64,000 bases of DNA from UBA1206 sp041672465 (lineage in GTDB: Bacteria; Bacillota; Clostridia; Oscillospirales; CAG-382), in contig JBAYZO010000005.1 in the NCBI GenBank assembly GCA_041672465.1, forward strand, positions 1 to 64,000, read 5' to 3'. Position 1 is the first letter of the stretch; each line of letters starts with the position of its first letter. Shown here in pieces: positions 15,116 through 24,690 of the stretch. Both the position numbers and the translations under genes were made by a program. The notes under the pieces were generated by a model. That model saw only the letters and a program-made list of their open reading frames with translations, was not told where the DNA came from and searched no databases.

Positions 15116-17182
15116 TTAAACCCCGTCCCCGGTGCCGCTGCCGTCTGTGGTGTCGCTGTGATTTCCGCCGAAATTTTTTTCAGGGTTTTCGCTATTATTT
15201 TCGTCATCGGTATTATGGTTTTCGCCCCGCGCCGGGTTTTGATTTGCCGTGTTGCCGTTTTCCCTTTTTTTGTTTTGGTTTTCGGCTTGGCTCTTTTTGC
15301 GCTTTGCCTCTTTTATCGCCTCAAGCTTTTCAAAAGTCGGGTTTTCCCCGAACACCTCAAGGAACTGCTCGCGGTCCATAACCTCGTTCTTGACAAGGTA
15401 ATCGGCTATAAAGTGGAGTTTTTCCATGTTATTCGTGAGTATCTCCTCGGCAATCCCATAGCCTTTGCTTATAATTGCGTGCATCTCGTCGTCAATTTTG
15501 GCGGCGATTTTTTCCGAATAATTTCGGGAGGAGCTGAAATCCTTGCCCAAAAACACCTCGTCATGGCCGGTTCCGAACACAATGGGGCCGAGCGTTTCGC
15601 TCATGCCGTACTGAGTAACCATTTTGCGGGCGATTTCCGTGGCTTTTTGAATATCGTTTGAGGCGCCGCCGGAAATATCGTTGAGGATAAGCTTTTCCGC
15701 CACCCTTCCGCCGAGGAGGACGGCGATTTTCTCAATCATCTCCTGCTTATAAACCGAGTATTTGTCTTCCTGCGGCAGCGATATCGTATAGCCGAGCGCC
15801 ATTCCGCTGGGGATTATGGAAACCTGATGGATCTCGTCCTGAGTCGGGAGCAAATGCCCCACAATCGCGTGGCCGCCCTCGTGGTAAGCGGTCGCCCGCT
15901 TTGCCTCTTCTTTGATAACCCGCGAGCGCTTTTGAGGCCCAACCAGCACCTTAATGCTTGCTTCCTCAATGTCTTCCATGCCGATGAGGTCCTTGCTCTT
16001 CCGCGCCGCCAGCAGCGCCGCCTCGTTCATAAGGTTGGCAAGGTCCGCCCCGGTAAAGCCGCTGGTTGACTTCGCCACCGTTTCAAGGTCAACGCTGTTT
16101 TCAAGCGGTTTGTTTCGAGAGTGAACTTTCAGTATTTCCACCCTGCCCTTGATGTCGGGATAATGCACGGCTATCTGGCGGTCGAACCTCCCGGGTCTGA
16201 GCAGCGCGGGGTCAAGGATGTCGGGCCTGTTGGTGGCGGCGACTACGATAACGCCGTCGTTAACCCCAAAGCCGTCCATTTCCACAAGGAGCTGGTTTAG
16301 GGTTTGCTCTCTCTCGTCGTGCCCGCCGCCCCAGCCGGCGCCGCGGTATCTTCCCACCGCGTCGATTTCATCTATAAAAATAATTGACGGGGCTGTTTTC
16401 TTGGCGGTTTCAAATAAGTCCCTGACGCGGGAGGCGCCCACGCCGACATACATTTCAACAAAGTCAGAGCCCGAAATTGAATAAAACGGCACCCCCGCCT
16501 CTCCGGCGACGGCTTTAGCGAGGAGCGTCTTCCCCGTGCCGGGCGCGCCCACAAGCAGCACCCCGCGGGGGATTTTGGCGCCCAGCGTTGAAAACTTGCC
16601 CGGGTCTTTTAAAAAGTCAACGACTTCTTTAAGTTCTTCTTTTTCCTCATCGGCGCCCGCCACGTCGGAAAACAGCACTTTATGCTTTTCTTCCGAACCG
16701 AGCTTTGTCCGCGCCTTGGAAAATGAGTTCATCCTGCCTCCAAGCCCGCCGCCTATTGTGCCGGAAGACTTTGACTTGCCCGACGACTTTGTGATAAACA
16801 CCCACCAGATTATAACCATTATGACTATAACGATTAAATAAGGCAAAAAAGACACCCACCAAGGCAGGCTGGTAATGGGTTCGTAGTCATAGGATTTAAT
16901 AATATCGGGGTGCTGCGACTCGATAAGCTCGTGGAGATCCTCATAAAAAACATCAAAGCTTTTAAGGGCATATTCGGCCTTGGTGCCGTCTTTCAGCGTC
17001 ATAATGAGGTTGTTGTCCTGATCAATAACAAACGAGGTGACCTGTTCGTTATTAAAATAGTTGACAACATCGCTGTATTTGAGTTTTTTGGAAATATTCT
17101 GGTTTGCGAACATAGACGCCATAAACACTATGACAAGTATAAATATGACGTAAATAACTACCATTCTGCGGTTGGATTTCAT
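15116..17182 (-). CDS. ftsH: ATP-dependent zinc metalloprotease FtsH
   Basis: 688 residues. Two membrane spans (about 8-25 and 110-130) flank an extracytoplasmic domain. The AAA domain has Walker A GAPGTGKT, Walker B IIFIDEIDAVG, the pore motif FVEMYVGVG and SRH TNRPDILDPALLRPGRFDRQ. The protease zinc site is HEGGH. FtsH degrades membrane and misfolded proteins. The last 60 residues form an Asn/Glu/Gly-rich low-complexity tail, longer than usual. tilS ends three bases before the ftsH leader. Confidence 0.97.
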   Translation of the reverse strand: MKSNRRMVVIYVIFILVIVFMASMFANQNISKKLKYSDVVNYFNNEQVTSFVIDQDNNLIMTLKDGTKAEYALKSFDVFYEDLHELIESQHPDIIKSYDYEPITSLPWWVSFLPYLIVIVIMVIIWWVFITKSSGKSKSSGTIGGGLGGRMNSFSKARTKLGSEEKHKVLFSDVAGADEEKEELKEVVDFLKDPGKFSTLGAKIPRGVLLVGAPGTGKTLLAKAVAGEAGVPFYSISGSDFVEMYVGVGASRVRDLFETAKKTAPSIIFIDEIDAVGRYRGAGWGGGHDEREQTLNQLLVEMDGFGVNDGVIVVAATNRPDILDPALLRPGRFDRQIAVHYPDIKGRVEILKVHSRNKPLENSVDLETVAKSTSGFTGADLANLMNEAALLAARKSKDLIGMEDIEEASIKVLVGPQKRSRVIKEEAKRATAYHEGGHAIVGHLLPTQDEIHQVSIIPSGMALGYTISLPQEDKYSVYKQEMIEKIAVLLGGRVAEKLILNDISGGASNDIQKATEIARKMVTQYGMSETLGPIVFGTGHDEVFLGKDFSSSRNYSEKIAAKIDDEMHAIISKGYGIAEEILTNNMEKLHFIADYLVKNEVMDREQFLEVFGENPTFEKLEAIKEAKRKKSQAENQNKKRENGNTANQNPARGENHNTDDENNSENPEKNFGGNHSDTTDGSGTGDGV

Positions 17183-17185
17183 TTT

Positions 17186-18604
17186 TTAGCCGTCCTTTTC
17201 GGATTTTTCAACGTCGAACTTAAATTTAAAATAAAAAGCAAAAACGCTTTGCCGTTCAGCGCGTTTTGTCTGTTCCGGAGAGCCTGCCGCAAACTTATCC
17301 GCCACTCCGATAAACGGCACGCAAACAATGTCCTCACTTCGGCAAATAACGGGTATTAAATCTCTTATTTCGGCGGGGATTTTTTTGTTGATGAATTCTT
17401 TTTTCAGCGATTTCGTGATACCGCCGATTTTTATTTTATCCCCCGCTTTTCTTGCTCTCGCGTAAACTGTTCCACTAATATTAGCAGAGCGCAGGGTTAT
17501 TGTTGTTGAAAATTTGTTAAAATGCTTGAAATTTTTAGAGGGGTTAAAACACACCGAAACCCTGCCGCCCGCAAAGCTGTTTTCGCCTTTTTCAAGAAGC
17601 TTTTCCTCGATTGCCCCCGCTTTGTTTTTAACTGCCTTTTCAGCCTCTTCTACTTTTTGGGTTTCAAAGCGGACGATTCCGTTCCTTACATTGGCGGCAA
17701 CCCCGCCCGCAAGGGTAAAAACAGCCGGCTTTGAAGTGTTTTTTAAAGCCGCGAGCGCGATTTTCCGCGAAGTTTTATAGTCAATATAGCCCGGGCAGGA
17801 TTTCTTTATCTGCCAAATTAGTTTTGTAATGTTTTCAGGCGCGTTTTTACCGGCACAAATGGTTTTGCCCGTCAAATTATTATTTTGCGCCAAGCTGTCC
17901 CGCAGCTCCTTGAAAAAGCTTGTTTCCCTTTCTACGGTATCCAAAAAAGAGGGGTTGATTTCTTTAAGCGCTGGGATAACATAGCGGCGGATTTTGTTCC
18001 GGGAATATTCGGTGGCAGCGTTTGTGGAATCGGTGACATATGTCACGCCGTATTCTTTGGCGTAAGAGGCAATTTCCTCCCTCGACGCCCTCAGCAGGGG
18101 TCTTATAATATCCCCCCGTTTATAGGGGATGCCGCAAACCCCGTCGAGATAGCCGCCCCGCGTGAGGTTAAAAATCAGCGTTTCGGCGTTGTCGTCGGCG
18201 TTATGGGCGGTGGCGACGGCGTCGAGCGAGTGAAGTTTTTGCAGGGCTTCAAACGCAAAGTAGCGGGCGTTTCTGGCGGCGGACTCAAGCGAAAGCCCGC
18301 CGCTTTCGGCAAGACACGGCACGTTTACTCTCTCAATAAACGCCTCGACGCCGCAAATACCGCATTTCAGCTTTACAAAATCCTCGTCGCGGTCGGACTC
18401 TTCTCCGCGTATCATATGGTTTATATGGAGGGCAAAAAGGCTAAAGCCGTATCTCTTCCTTAACGAGAGCAAAACATCAAACAGCACCGCCGAGTCAATC
18501 CCGCCGGAAAACGCCAAACCCAGCCGCTTTACGCCGGTCAGCAGGGAATGCTCCTCAATGGTTTTAATGACTTTTAACCTAAGGCTGTTTTTAGCTTTAC
18601 TCAT
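17186..18604 (-). CDS. tilS: tRNA(Ile)-lysidine synthase
   Basis: 472 residues. The PP-loop SGGIDSAVLFD near residue 33 binds ATP; AHNADDNAETLIFNLTRGG is the TilS signature. The central and C-terminal substrate domains follow, with KIGGITKSLKKEFINKKIP typical of the TilS C-terminus. It modifies C34 of tRNA-Ile(CAU) to lysidine so that AUA is read. The start lies inside the last eight bases of dnaB, so translation is coupled. dnaB-tilS-ftsH is a compact unit. Confidence 0.93.
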   Translation of the reverse strand: MSKAKNSLRLKVIKTIEEHSLLTGVKRLGLAFSGGIDSAVLFDVLLSLRKRYGFSLFALHINHMIRGEESDRDEDFVKLKCGICGVEAFIERVNVPCLAESGGLSLESAARNARYFAFEALQKLHSLDAVATAHNADDNAETLIFNLTRGGYLDGVCGIPYKRGDIIRPLLRASREEIASYAKEYGVTYVTDSTNAATEYSRNKIRRYVIPALKEINPSFLDTVERETSFFKELRDSLAQNNNLTGKTICAGKNAPENITKLIWQIKKSCPGYIDYKTSRKIALAALKNTSKPAVFTLAGGVAANVRNGIVRFETQKVEEAEKAVKNKAGAIEEKLLEKGENSFAGGRVSVCFNPSKNFKHFNKFSTTITLRSANISGTVYARARKAGDKIKIGGITKSLKKEFINKKIPAEIRDLIPVICRSEDIVCVPFIGVADKFAAGSPEQTKRAERQSVFAFYFKFKFDVEKSEKDG

Positions 18605-19940
18605 TGAACCTGTCTTCTAATTGCACATATTTATAATATTGCTTGTGCCACGCGAACATCACGGTGCCTGTTCTGCCGTGCCTGTTTTTGCCTATAATAC
18701 ATTCGATAATTCCCTGTTCGTCGGGGCTTTCGCCGCCTCCCTCGCTGTCGCTGTCCTTGCGGTAAAGCATCATGACAATGTCGGCGTCCTGCTCGATAGC
18801 CCCCGAATCGCGGAGATCTGACGGCACCGGCCGTTTTTCTTTTACGCCTTTGGGCGGGCGGGAGAGCTGGGAGCAAAGCAAAACGGGAATCTTCATTTCC
18901 CTTGACAACAGCTTAAGCGACCTTGTGAGGTCGGCAATTTCAAGCACTCGGTTGTCGCGGTGGCTCTCGCCCCTCATAAGCTGGAGATAGTCAATGATTA
19001 TCATCCCGAGATTTTTAATTCTTCTCACCTTTGAGCGGATTTCCATAACCGACACGTTTGCCGTGTCGTCAAGGTATATCTGCGTGGAGGACAGAGCGGA
19101 CGACGCCCGCGCCACTTCCCCCCACTCGTCGCTCGTAAAGGCGGCGCGCATGATGGTGTAGCTGTCAATAAGCGCCTCGGAGGCGATAAAGCGGTTTACA
19201 ATCTCCCGCTTTGACATTTCAATTGAAAAAACGGCAACCGCTTTTTTTGGGTTGGATTTCGCCACATTCGCGGCTATGTTAAGCGCGAAAGTGGTTTTCC
19301 CCACCCCCGGGCGCCCGCCTATTAAGACAAGGCCCCCCTCGTCAAGACCCACGAAAATCCGGTCAAGCTCTTTAAAGCCCATGACGGTTTCTTGCCCCTC
19401 GCCCGCTTTCGCCGCCAAGAACTGGAGGTGGTCAAAGTTTTCCCTTAAAGTTTCGCTGATATGAGTCAGCCCCGTGCGGAACCTCTTGTCGGAAATTTCA
19501 TAAACGCGCTGCTCGGCGTAGTCCACGATTTCGCTGACCTCGCCTTTTTCGGCGAAAGCCATTTCTCTTATATCCGACGAGGCGGCGATAAGTTCGCGGA
19601 GCGTGGCCTTTTCCCTTATTATGCGCGAATATTCCTCAATATTTGTGTTCTCGACGGCAATATCGCAAATTGTCTTGATATATTTGGCGACGTCAAAATC
19701 CGCTCTTCCCTCTTTTGCCTTGACTTCTTCTATGAGCGTGACAAAATCAATTGACCTGCTCTTTAAAAAAAGGCTTTGGATGGCGGAAAATATCGCCGCG
19801 TGGATATCTATGTAAAAGTGTTCTGATTTTAGCTGTTCGCACTTTTCAAGTCCCGCTTGGTCAATTATGATCGCTCCCAAGATCGCCTGCTCGGCTTGGA
19901 GCGAATGGGGCATTTGTCTTATACTTTCGAGTTCCGGCAT
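18597..19940 (-). CDS. dnaB: Replicative DNA helicase
   Basis: 447 residues. The N-terminal domain starts with QMPHSLQAEQAILGAIIID, the DnaB hallmark. The RecA-like domain has Walker A GGRPGVGKTTFALNIA, Walker B MIIIDYLQLM and HDRADRDSGAIEQDADIVMMLYR-type C-terminal blocks (here DLRDSGAIEQDADIVMMLYR). It unwinds DNA at the replication fork as a hexamer. It lies 11 bases after rplI, the conserved Firmicutes order gdpP-rplI-dnaB. An AGGTGGGT site precedes the ATG. Confidence 0.97.
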   Translation of the reverse strand: MPELESIRQMPHSLQAEQAILGAIIIDQAGLEKCEQLKSEHFYIDIHAAIFSAIQSLFLKSRSIDFVTLIEEVKAKEGRADFDVAKYIKTICDIAVENTNIEEYSRIIREKATLRELIAASSDIREMAFAEKGEVSEIVDYAEQRVYEISDKRFRTGLTHISETLRENFDHLQFLAAKAGEGQETVMGFKELDRIFVGLDEGGLVLIGGRPGVGKTTFALNIAANVAKSNPKKAVAVFSIEMSKREIVNRFIASEALIDSYTIMRAAFTSDEWGEVARASSALSSTQIYLDDTANVSVMEIRSKVRRIKNLGMIIIDYLQLMRGESHRDNRVLEIADLTRSLKLLSREMKIPVLLCSQLSRPPKGVKEKRPVPSDLRDSGAIEQDADIVMMLYRKDSDSEGGGESPDEQGIIECIIGKNRHGRTGTVMFAWHKQYYKYVQLEDRFNE

Positions 19941-19951
19941 TAAAAACCCAC

Positions 19952-20395
19952 CTAACTTTCAACCACAAGCTTTATTTTAGCTTGAATTTCGGGGTAAAGC
20001 TTTACGGTAATGGAATATTCGCCGGCGGTTTTAATGGTTTCGGCAATGGCTATCTTTTTTTTGTCTATGTCAAGCCCAAGAGAATCTTTAATTTTTTCCG
20101 AAACATCCTTGCCGGTAACGGCGGAATAAAGCCTGCCGTCGGCTCCCCCCGTGGTTTTATAGACCAAAACTACCCCCTCAAGCGTTTCTTTAAGTACAAG
20201 GGCGGCCTGTTTTTCTTTTGATTTTCTAAACCCCTCGGCCTCTTTTTGGGTTTTTATATCGTTAATAAGCTGCGCGCTCGCCTCTCTGGCAAGATTCCTC
20301 GGGAAGAGAAAGTTGGCGGCGTAGCCGTCCGCGACATTTACCACGTCGCCCTTTTTGCCCTTGCCCTTTACGTCCTCAAGCAGTATAACCTTCAT
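19952..20395 (-). CDS. rplI: 50S ribosomal protein L9
   Basis: 147 residues. The N-terminal rRNA-binding domain reads MKVILLEDVKGKGKKGDVV and VADGYAANFLFPRNLA, the L9 signature. A long connecting helix (about 45-75) and a C-terminal domain ending SITVKLYPEIQAKIKLVV complete the protein. L9 binds 23S rRNA near the L1 stalk base. GGGAGGG lies before the ATG. It sits between gdpP and dnaB. Confidence 0.98.
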   Translation of the reverse strand: MKVILLEDVKGKGKKGDVVNVADGYAANFLFPRNLAREASAQLINDIKTQKEAEGFRKSKEKQAALVLKETLEGVVLVYKTTGGADGRLYSAVTGKDVSEKIKDSLGLDIDKKKIAIAETIKTAGEYSITVKLYPEIQAKIKLVVES

Positions 20396-20421
20396 GGCGC
20401 CCTCCCTATATGTTATATATT

Positions 20422-22413
20422 TTACTCTTCTTTCCCGGAATAACCTATAATCGCCTCTCTCAGCATTATAAGCGCCTGTTTCATTGACACGCCCGTGAGT
20501 TTTGCGCCGGCCGAGTCAAAATGGCCGCCGCCCTTTAATTTTTCAAGTATGAGCGATACGTTTACGCTTCCGTCGCTGCGGGCGGAAATATGTATTTCGT
20601 CATCTACGAGAGAAAGGGTGAAAGAGGCTTTTATCCCCTCGATTTGCAGCATTCTTTCGGCCGCCTGCGCCGCGATAACGCGGTTTTCGGAGGCGTTGTC
20701 AAGCTCGTATTGGGTAATGGCGTAAGTTCGCCTGAAAATCACTATGTTTCGCTCAAACTCCGCGAGCTTTTTAAATTCGCCAAGCCCGTACTTGAACACC
20801 GACTGCGCCTTGCCCGTGTTCGCGCCCTCGCCCCGCAGATAAACCGCCGCCGAAAACGTGCGTATCCCCACGTTGCGGCTGAAGTTTTGGGTGTCAAGCA
20901 AAATCCCCGCCAAGAGGAGTTCCGCCTCCTCTTTGTAAAGGGTGTTGGGGGGGAGGACAAGCTCCAATATCTCGCTCACCAGCTCGCTCGCCGACGACGC
21001 GGTGGGCTCGATATAAGAAATGGCGTGCTTTTTGCCGAACTCCTGTAGCTGTCTGTGGTGGTCGACAATCACAATGTGCTCGGCCTTGGCGTAAATTTCG
21101 GGAGATTCAAAAATCTTCTCGTTATTGACGTCGGCGATAATCACAAGCGTATTAGGGGTGAGAAGTTCCTGCCCGTAAATTTTGTCAACAAACACGTTTT
21201 CATAGTCCTTGATACCCGAGAGCATGGCGGAAGTGGTTTTAAACGAGAAATTTGTAAAATCGGTTATGATTTTAACGTCTTTGCCGAAGTGGAGCGCCAG
21301 CCGCGCCATTCCCACCGCCGAGGCGAGAGCGTCGAAATCCGGGTTGATATGCCCCATTATCAGCACGTTTTGCGATTTGTTTATAAGATCGACAAGCTGG
21401 GTAGCCACCATTCGCGATTTAATTTTTGTCCGCTTTTGAACCGCCTTTGTCTTCCCGCCGAAGAAGTCGCTGTCTGTTCTCGTCTTGATAACCGCCTGCG
21501 CGCCCCCCCGCTGGAGAGCGAGCTGAAGCGAGTTTTTAGCCGCCTCTTCTTTTTCGGTAAGGCTGCCGTCAATCCGCGCCACGCCCAGCGAGATTGTGAG
21601 CGGGAGCGTTTCGTCGTCGCCGGAGAGCATATACACTTTGTCAAGAATGTCAAACTTCGCGTCTATCTGGTCTTCGAGATACCGCTCCTCAAAGAAAATA
21701 ATATATTTGTCCCGCTCGTACTCTTTAATTATTCCCCTCATTCCCCCGACCCAATCGGTCAGAATATCGGCTATCTTAGCCGAAAACTGGCGGTAGCGGT
21801 CTTGGATCCCCTGCGAGATTTCAGAAATATTGTCGACCACCGCGTACCCCACAAGCACGTTGGAATTTATATGCTCGTCGAGAAGATTTTGGAGTTCGGT
21901 GATATCATACCACAAAAACAAATAAAAATCCTGCTTTGAAGTTTGTATGACATGCGGGTAAACGTCGTAGGCCTTGTGCTCGAGCGTAACGCGAAAGCAT
22001 TTGCCGCCGGACTTTTTAAGTTCCAGCGCCTTTTCCACCGTAAACCCGCCGTCGCCGACATATTTTGCCTGTTCGCCGATTTTGAACTTGCTTTCGGGGT
22101 AAACTTCCTCAAGCGCCTCGTTAAACCACGCGATATGGCCGTTTTGCCCGCAGAGCAAAATCGGCAGCTCAAGCGACGCCAAAAGGTCAAAGGTGTGAGA
22201 GGCGAGAGACTTCCCCGCCAAATGTTTTTTCGCGTCCTCCGAGCCGAAGTAAGTATAGGTAAAGGCATAGACGATATAGCAAAAAACCACCGCGAGCGAA
22301 AACACCCCCGCCCTTGCGCTGAACACAAAAGCGATAGCGCAGAGCGCGGCCATAAAAGCGGCGCTTATAACAAAGGTGAAGAGGTTTTGCCTAAGCAGAT
22401 TTTTAGATTTCAT
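20422..22413 (-). CDS. gdpP: Cyclic-di-AMP phosphodiesterase GdpP
   Basis: 663 residues. Two membrane spans (about 10-55) are followed by a PAS-like domain (about 75-170), a degenerate GGDEF domain (about 175-310) and the DHH/DHHA1 phosphodiesterase. Catalytic blocks are MGHINPDFDALASAVGMARL, VIIADVNNE, VIVDHHRQ and the DHHA1 glycine-rich GGGHFDSAGA. GdpP hydrolyses c-di-AMP and so affects osmolyte uptake and the cell wall. The start of the standard rplI-dnaB neighbours confirms identity. The GGDEF motif itself is lost, as in the family. Confidence 0.93.
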   Translation of the reverse strand: MKSKNLLRQNLFTFVISAAFMAALCAIAFVFSARAGVFSLAVVFCYIVYAFTYTYFGSEDAKKHLAGKSLASHTFDLLASLELPILLCGQNGHIAWFNEALEEVYPESKFKIGEQAKYVGDGGFTVEKALELKKSGGKCFRVTLEHKAYDVYPHVIQTSKQDFYLFLWYDITELQNLLDEHINSNVLVGYAVVDNISEISQGIQDRYRQFSAKIADILTDWVGGMRGIIKEYERDKYIIFFEERYLEDQIDAKFDILDKVYMLSGDDETLPLTISLGVARIDGSLTEKEEAAKNSLQLALQRGGAQAVIKTRTDSDFFGGKTKAVQKRTKIKSRMVATQLVDLINKSQNVLIMGHINPDFDALASAVGMARLALHFGKDVKIITDFTNFSFKTTSAMLSGIKDYENVFVDKIYGQELLTPNTLVIIADVNNEKIFESPEIYAKAEHIVIVDHHRQLQEFGKKHAISYIEPTASSASELVSEILELVLPPNTLYKEEAELLLAGILLDTQNFSRNVGIRTFSAAVYLRGEGANTGKAQSVFKYGLGEFKKLAEFERNIVIFRRTYAITQYELDNASENRVIAAQAAERMLQIEGIKASFTLSLVDDEIHISARSDGSVNVSLILEKLKGGGHFDSAGAKLTGVSMKQALIMLREAIIGYSGKEE

Positions 22414-22458
22414 AGTCCCCCCTAAAGGGTTTTATTTAAGTTTTACCGCACATTTCAT

Positions 22459-24651
22459 TCAACCCTCAAAATTGCTCCCCGCGGAGGGCAGGCTTGATTT
22501 TCTGTACCGGCTTTCTTTTTGAAGAGGCGAGTTTTGCTTGTCGTATTTTACGGCTGTCAAAACCTTTTGCCCCGCTTTAAGCGACATAGCCGCGACGCCC
22601 TGCGAAGTCCGCGTCTGTTTTAGCGAGACGGCTTTTTCTCTTAGCAAAAGCGCTCTTCCCGCGTCGGAGATAAGCAAAAACTCGTCGCCGGGGGAAACAA
22701 AAAAAGCGTTTATAAGCGGCGACCCGTCCCAGAAAGCGGCTTTTAACTTTTTTCGGTTGGTTTTTGTCTCATAAACCAAAACCGGCAGCTTTACGGCTCT
22801 TCCGTTTTCAAAAAACAAGATAAATTCCCCGCCGAAATCGTTTGTGCAGAACGCCGCGATAACTCTTTCGCCCGGCTCGAAAGCAAGCTTGGCGGGTATA
22901 AAGTCGCCCAGCGCGCTGGCTTTTGTGTCGTCAAAATCGTAAAGCTTTGATTTATAAATCTGGGCGGAGCTTGTGAAAAACAGCGCTTCGGCGCGGTTTG
23001 TGGTTTCCTGTGAGAAAAACAGCTCGTCGTTTTCTTTAAACTTCTGGGTGTCGCTCCCCCGAAGAGAGGCGGCGGTGCATTTTTTAAAATACCCCTCTTT
23101 GGATAAAAACACGGTTACCGGGTAATCCTCGGGCTCGTCCTCCGCGTCCGTCTCGCCGCTGTCATACTCATAAAGGACGGCGGTTTTGCGCGGGGAAGCG
23201 TGTTTCGCCTTAATTTCGTCGAGTTGCTTAATAATATATTTTCTGATTTTCGCCTCGCTCATTATAAGCGAATACAGCTCGGCGATATCTTTTTCAAGCG
23301 CTTTAATCTCTTTGGTTTTTTCAATAATATAGTCTTTGTTAAGGTTTCTGAGTTTTATATTGGCGATAAACTCCGCCTGCGCCTCGTCGATCGAAAACGC
23401 CGCCATAAGGTCGGGGACCACCCTGCCGTCGTTTTCCGCCCGCCTTATAACCGCAATCGCCTTGTCAATGTCAAGGAGTATTTTCTCAAGCCCCAACAGA
23501 AGGTGGAGCTTTTCTTTTTTGCTCCCCCAGTCATGGGTGAAGACCCTTCTGAGCGACTCAACGCGGAACGCCGACCATTCCTCTATAATTTCGGGTATGC
23601 CGAGAGTTTTGGGCGACCCGCCGACAAGCACGTTGAAGTTACAGGAAAAAGTGTCCTCCAGCGGAGTTGACTTCATAAGCCTCGCCATAATTTTTTCCGG
23701 GGAGGCGGATTTCTTAAGGTCAATGGCAAGCCTTAGCCCGTTTATGTCTATTTCATCCCTGACATCGGTTATATCCCTGACCTTGCCGTCTTTGGCGAGC
23801 TTTACAATGGCGTCTTTTATTTTTTCCACCGTTGTGGTATAGGGAATTTCGGTAACTTCCACCCTTGAGGCTTGCTTGTCGATGCGGTATTTTGCGCGGA
23901 GCTTAAGCGTTCCCTTGCCGGTTTTATATATTTCAAGCATTTTTTGCCTGTCGTAAAGCAGCTTCGCCCCGGTAGAAAAATCAGGCGAGATAAGAATTTC
24001 AAGCATCTCGTCATCTGTGAGCCTGCCGTTTTTAAGGTAAAGGGAAGTCAAATCGCAAACTTCCGCTAAGTTAAACGAACAAATATTGCTGGCAAGCCCC
24101 ACCGCGATTCCCGAGTTGGGCGAAACAAGTATATTCGGGAACGCCGTGGGAAGCAGCACCGGCTCGGTCTGGGTGTGGTCGTAGTTGTCTATAAAGTCAA
24201 CGGCGTCCTTTTCAATTCCGCCGAATATATATTCGCAAATTTTATTCAGCCTGACTTCCGTATAGCGCGAGGCGGCGAAAGCCATATCGGAATACTGCTT
24301 GCCGAAAATTCCTTTTGACGTGATAAACGGGTGCAAAAGCGACTCCTTGCCCGTGGTCAGCCTTACAAGGGTTTCATATATCGCCATGTCGCCATGGGGG
24401 TTGAGCCGCATGGTCGCCCCCACCACGTTTGCCGATTTTGTGTTCTGCCCCCCCATAAGCCCCATTTTATACATCGTGTAGAGCAGTTTCCGGTGCGAGG
24501 GCTTAAGCCCGTCTATTTCGGGTATTGCCCGCGCCACGATGCACGACATTGCGTAGGGCATATAGTTGGTTTCCAAAACGTCGGAAATTTCACTGATTTC
24601 TATTTCCGCTTCTTTTTGCGGCTTTATATTCAATTTTCTTTTATGCGCCAT
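22459..24651 (-). CDS. Type II topoisomerase subunit A, ParC-like
   Basis: About 730 residues. The breakage-reunion domain includes YAMSCIVARAIPEIDGLKPSHRKLLYTMY and AASRYTEVRL with the catalytic tyrosine. Later blocks are FPNILVSPNSGIAVGLASNI and GISQ-like linkers. The C-terminal beta-propeller region (about 510-715) has no GyrA box (QRRGGRG), so it is not a classical gyrase A. It pairs with the adjacent ATPase subunit gene, 39 bases upstream. This diverged A/B pair is known in Clostridia and may act as a topoisomerase IV-like decatenase. The ATG at 24651 is preferred to the GTG three codons earlier. Confidence 0.85.
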   Translation of the reverse strand: MAHKRKLNIKPQKEAEIEISEISDVLETNYMPYAMSCIVARAIPEIDGLKPSHRKLLYTMYKMGLMGGQNTKSANVVGATMRLNPHGDMAIYETLVRLTTGKESLLHPFITSKGIFGKQYSDMAFAASRYTEVRLNKICEYIFGGIEKDAVDFIDNYDHTQTEPVLLPTAFPNILVSPNSGIAVGLASNICSFNLAEVCDLTSLYLKNGRLTDDEMLEILISPDFSTGAKLLYDRQKMLEIYKTGKGTLKLRAKYRIDKQASRVEVTEIPYTTTVEKIKDAIVKLAKDGKVRDITDVRDEIDINGLRLAIDLKKSASPEKIMARLMKSTPLEDTFSCNFNVLVGGSPKTLGIPEIIEEWSAFRVESLRRVFTHDWGSKKEKLHLLLGLEKILLDIDKAIAVIRRAENDGRVVPDLMAAFSIDEAQAEFIANIKLRNLNKDYIIEKTKEIKALEKDIAELYSLIMSEAKIRKYIIKQLDEIKAKHASPRKTAVLYEYDSGETDAEDEPEDYPVTVFLSKEGYFKKCTAASLRGSDTQKFKENDELFFSQETTNRAEALFFTSSAQIYKSKLYDFDDTKASALGDFIPAKLAFEPGERVIAAFCTNDFGGEFILFFENGRAVKLPVLVYETKTNRKKLKAAFWDGSPLINAFFVSPGDEFLLISDAGRALLLREKAVSLKQTRTSQGVAAMSLKAGQKVLTAVKYDKQNSPLQKESRYRKSSLPSAGSNFEG

Positions 24652-24690
24652 AAAAGTCACTTTCTGTTAAAATTATTGGGGCGGCGGGGT

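Noticed and set aside
21055..21939. Long plus-strand open frame (294 codons) inside gdpP
   Set aside because: Antisense to gdpP, whose motifs are complete; codon pattern is that of a reverse-strand shadow.
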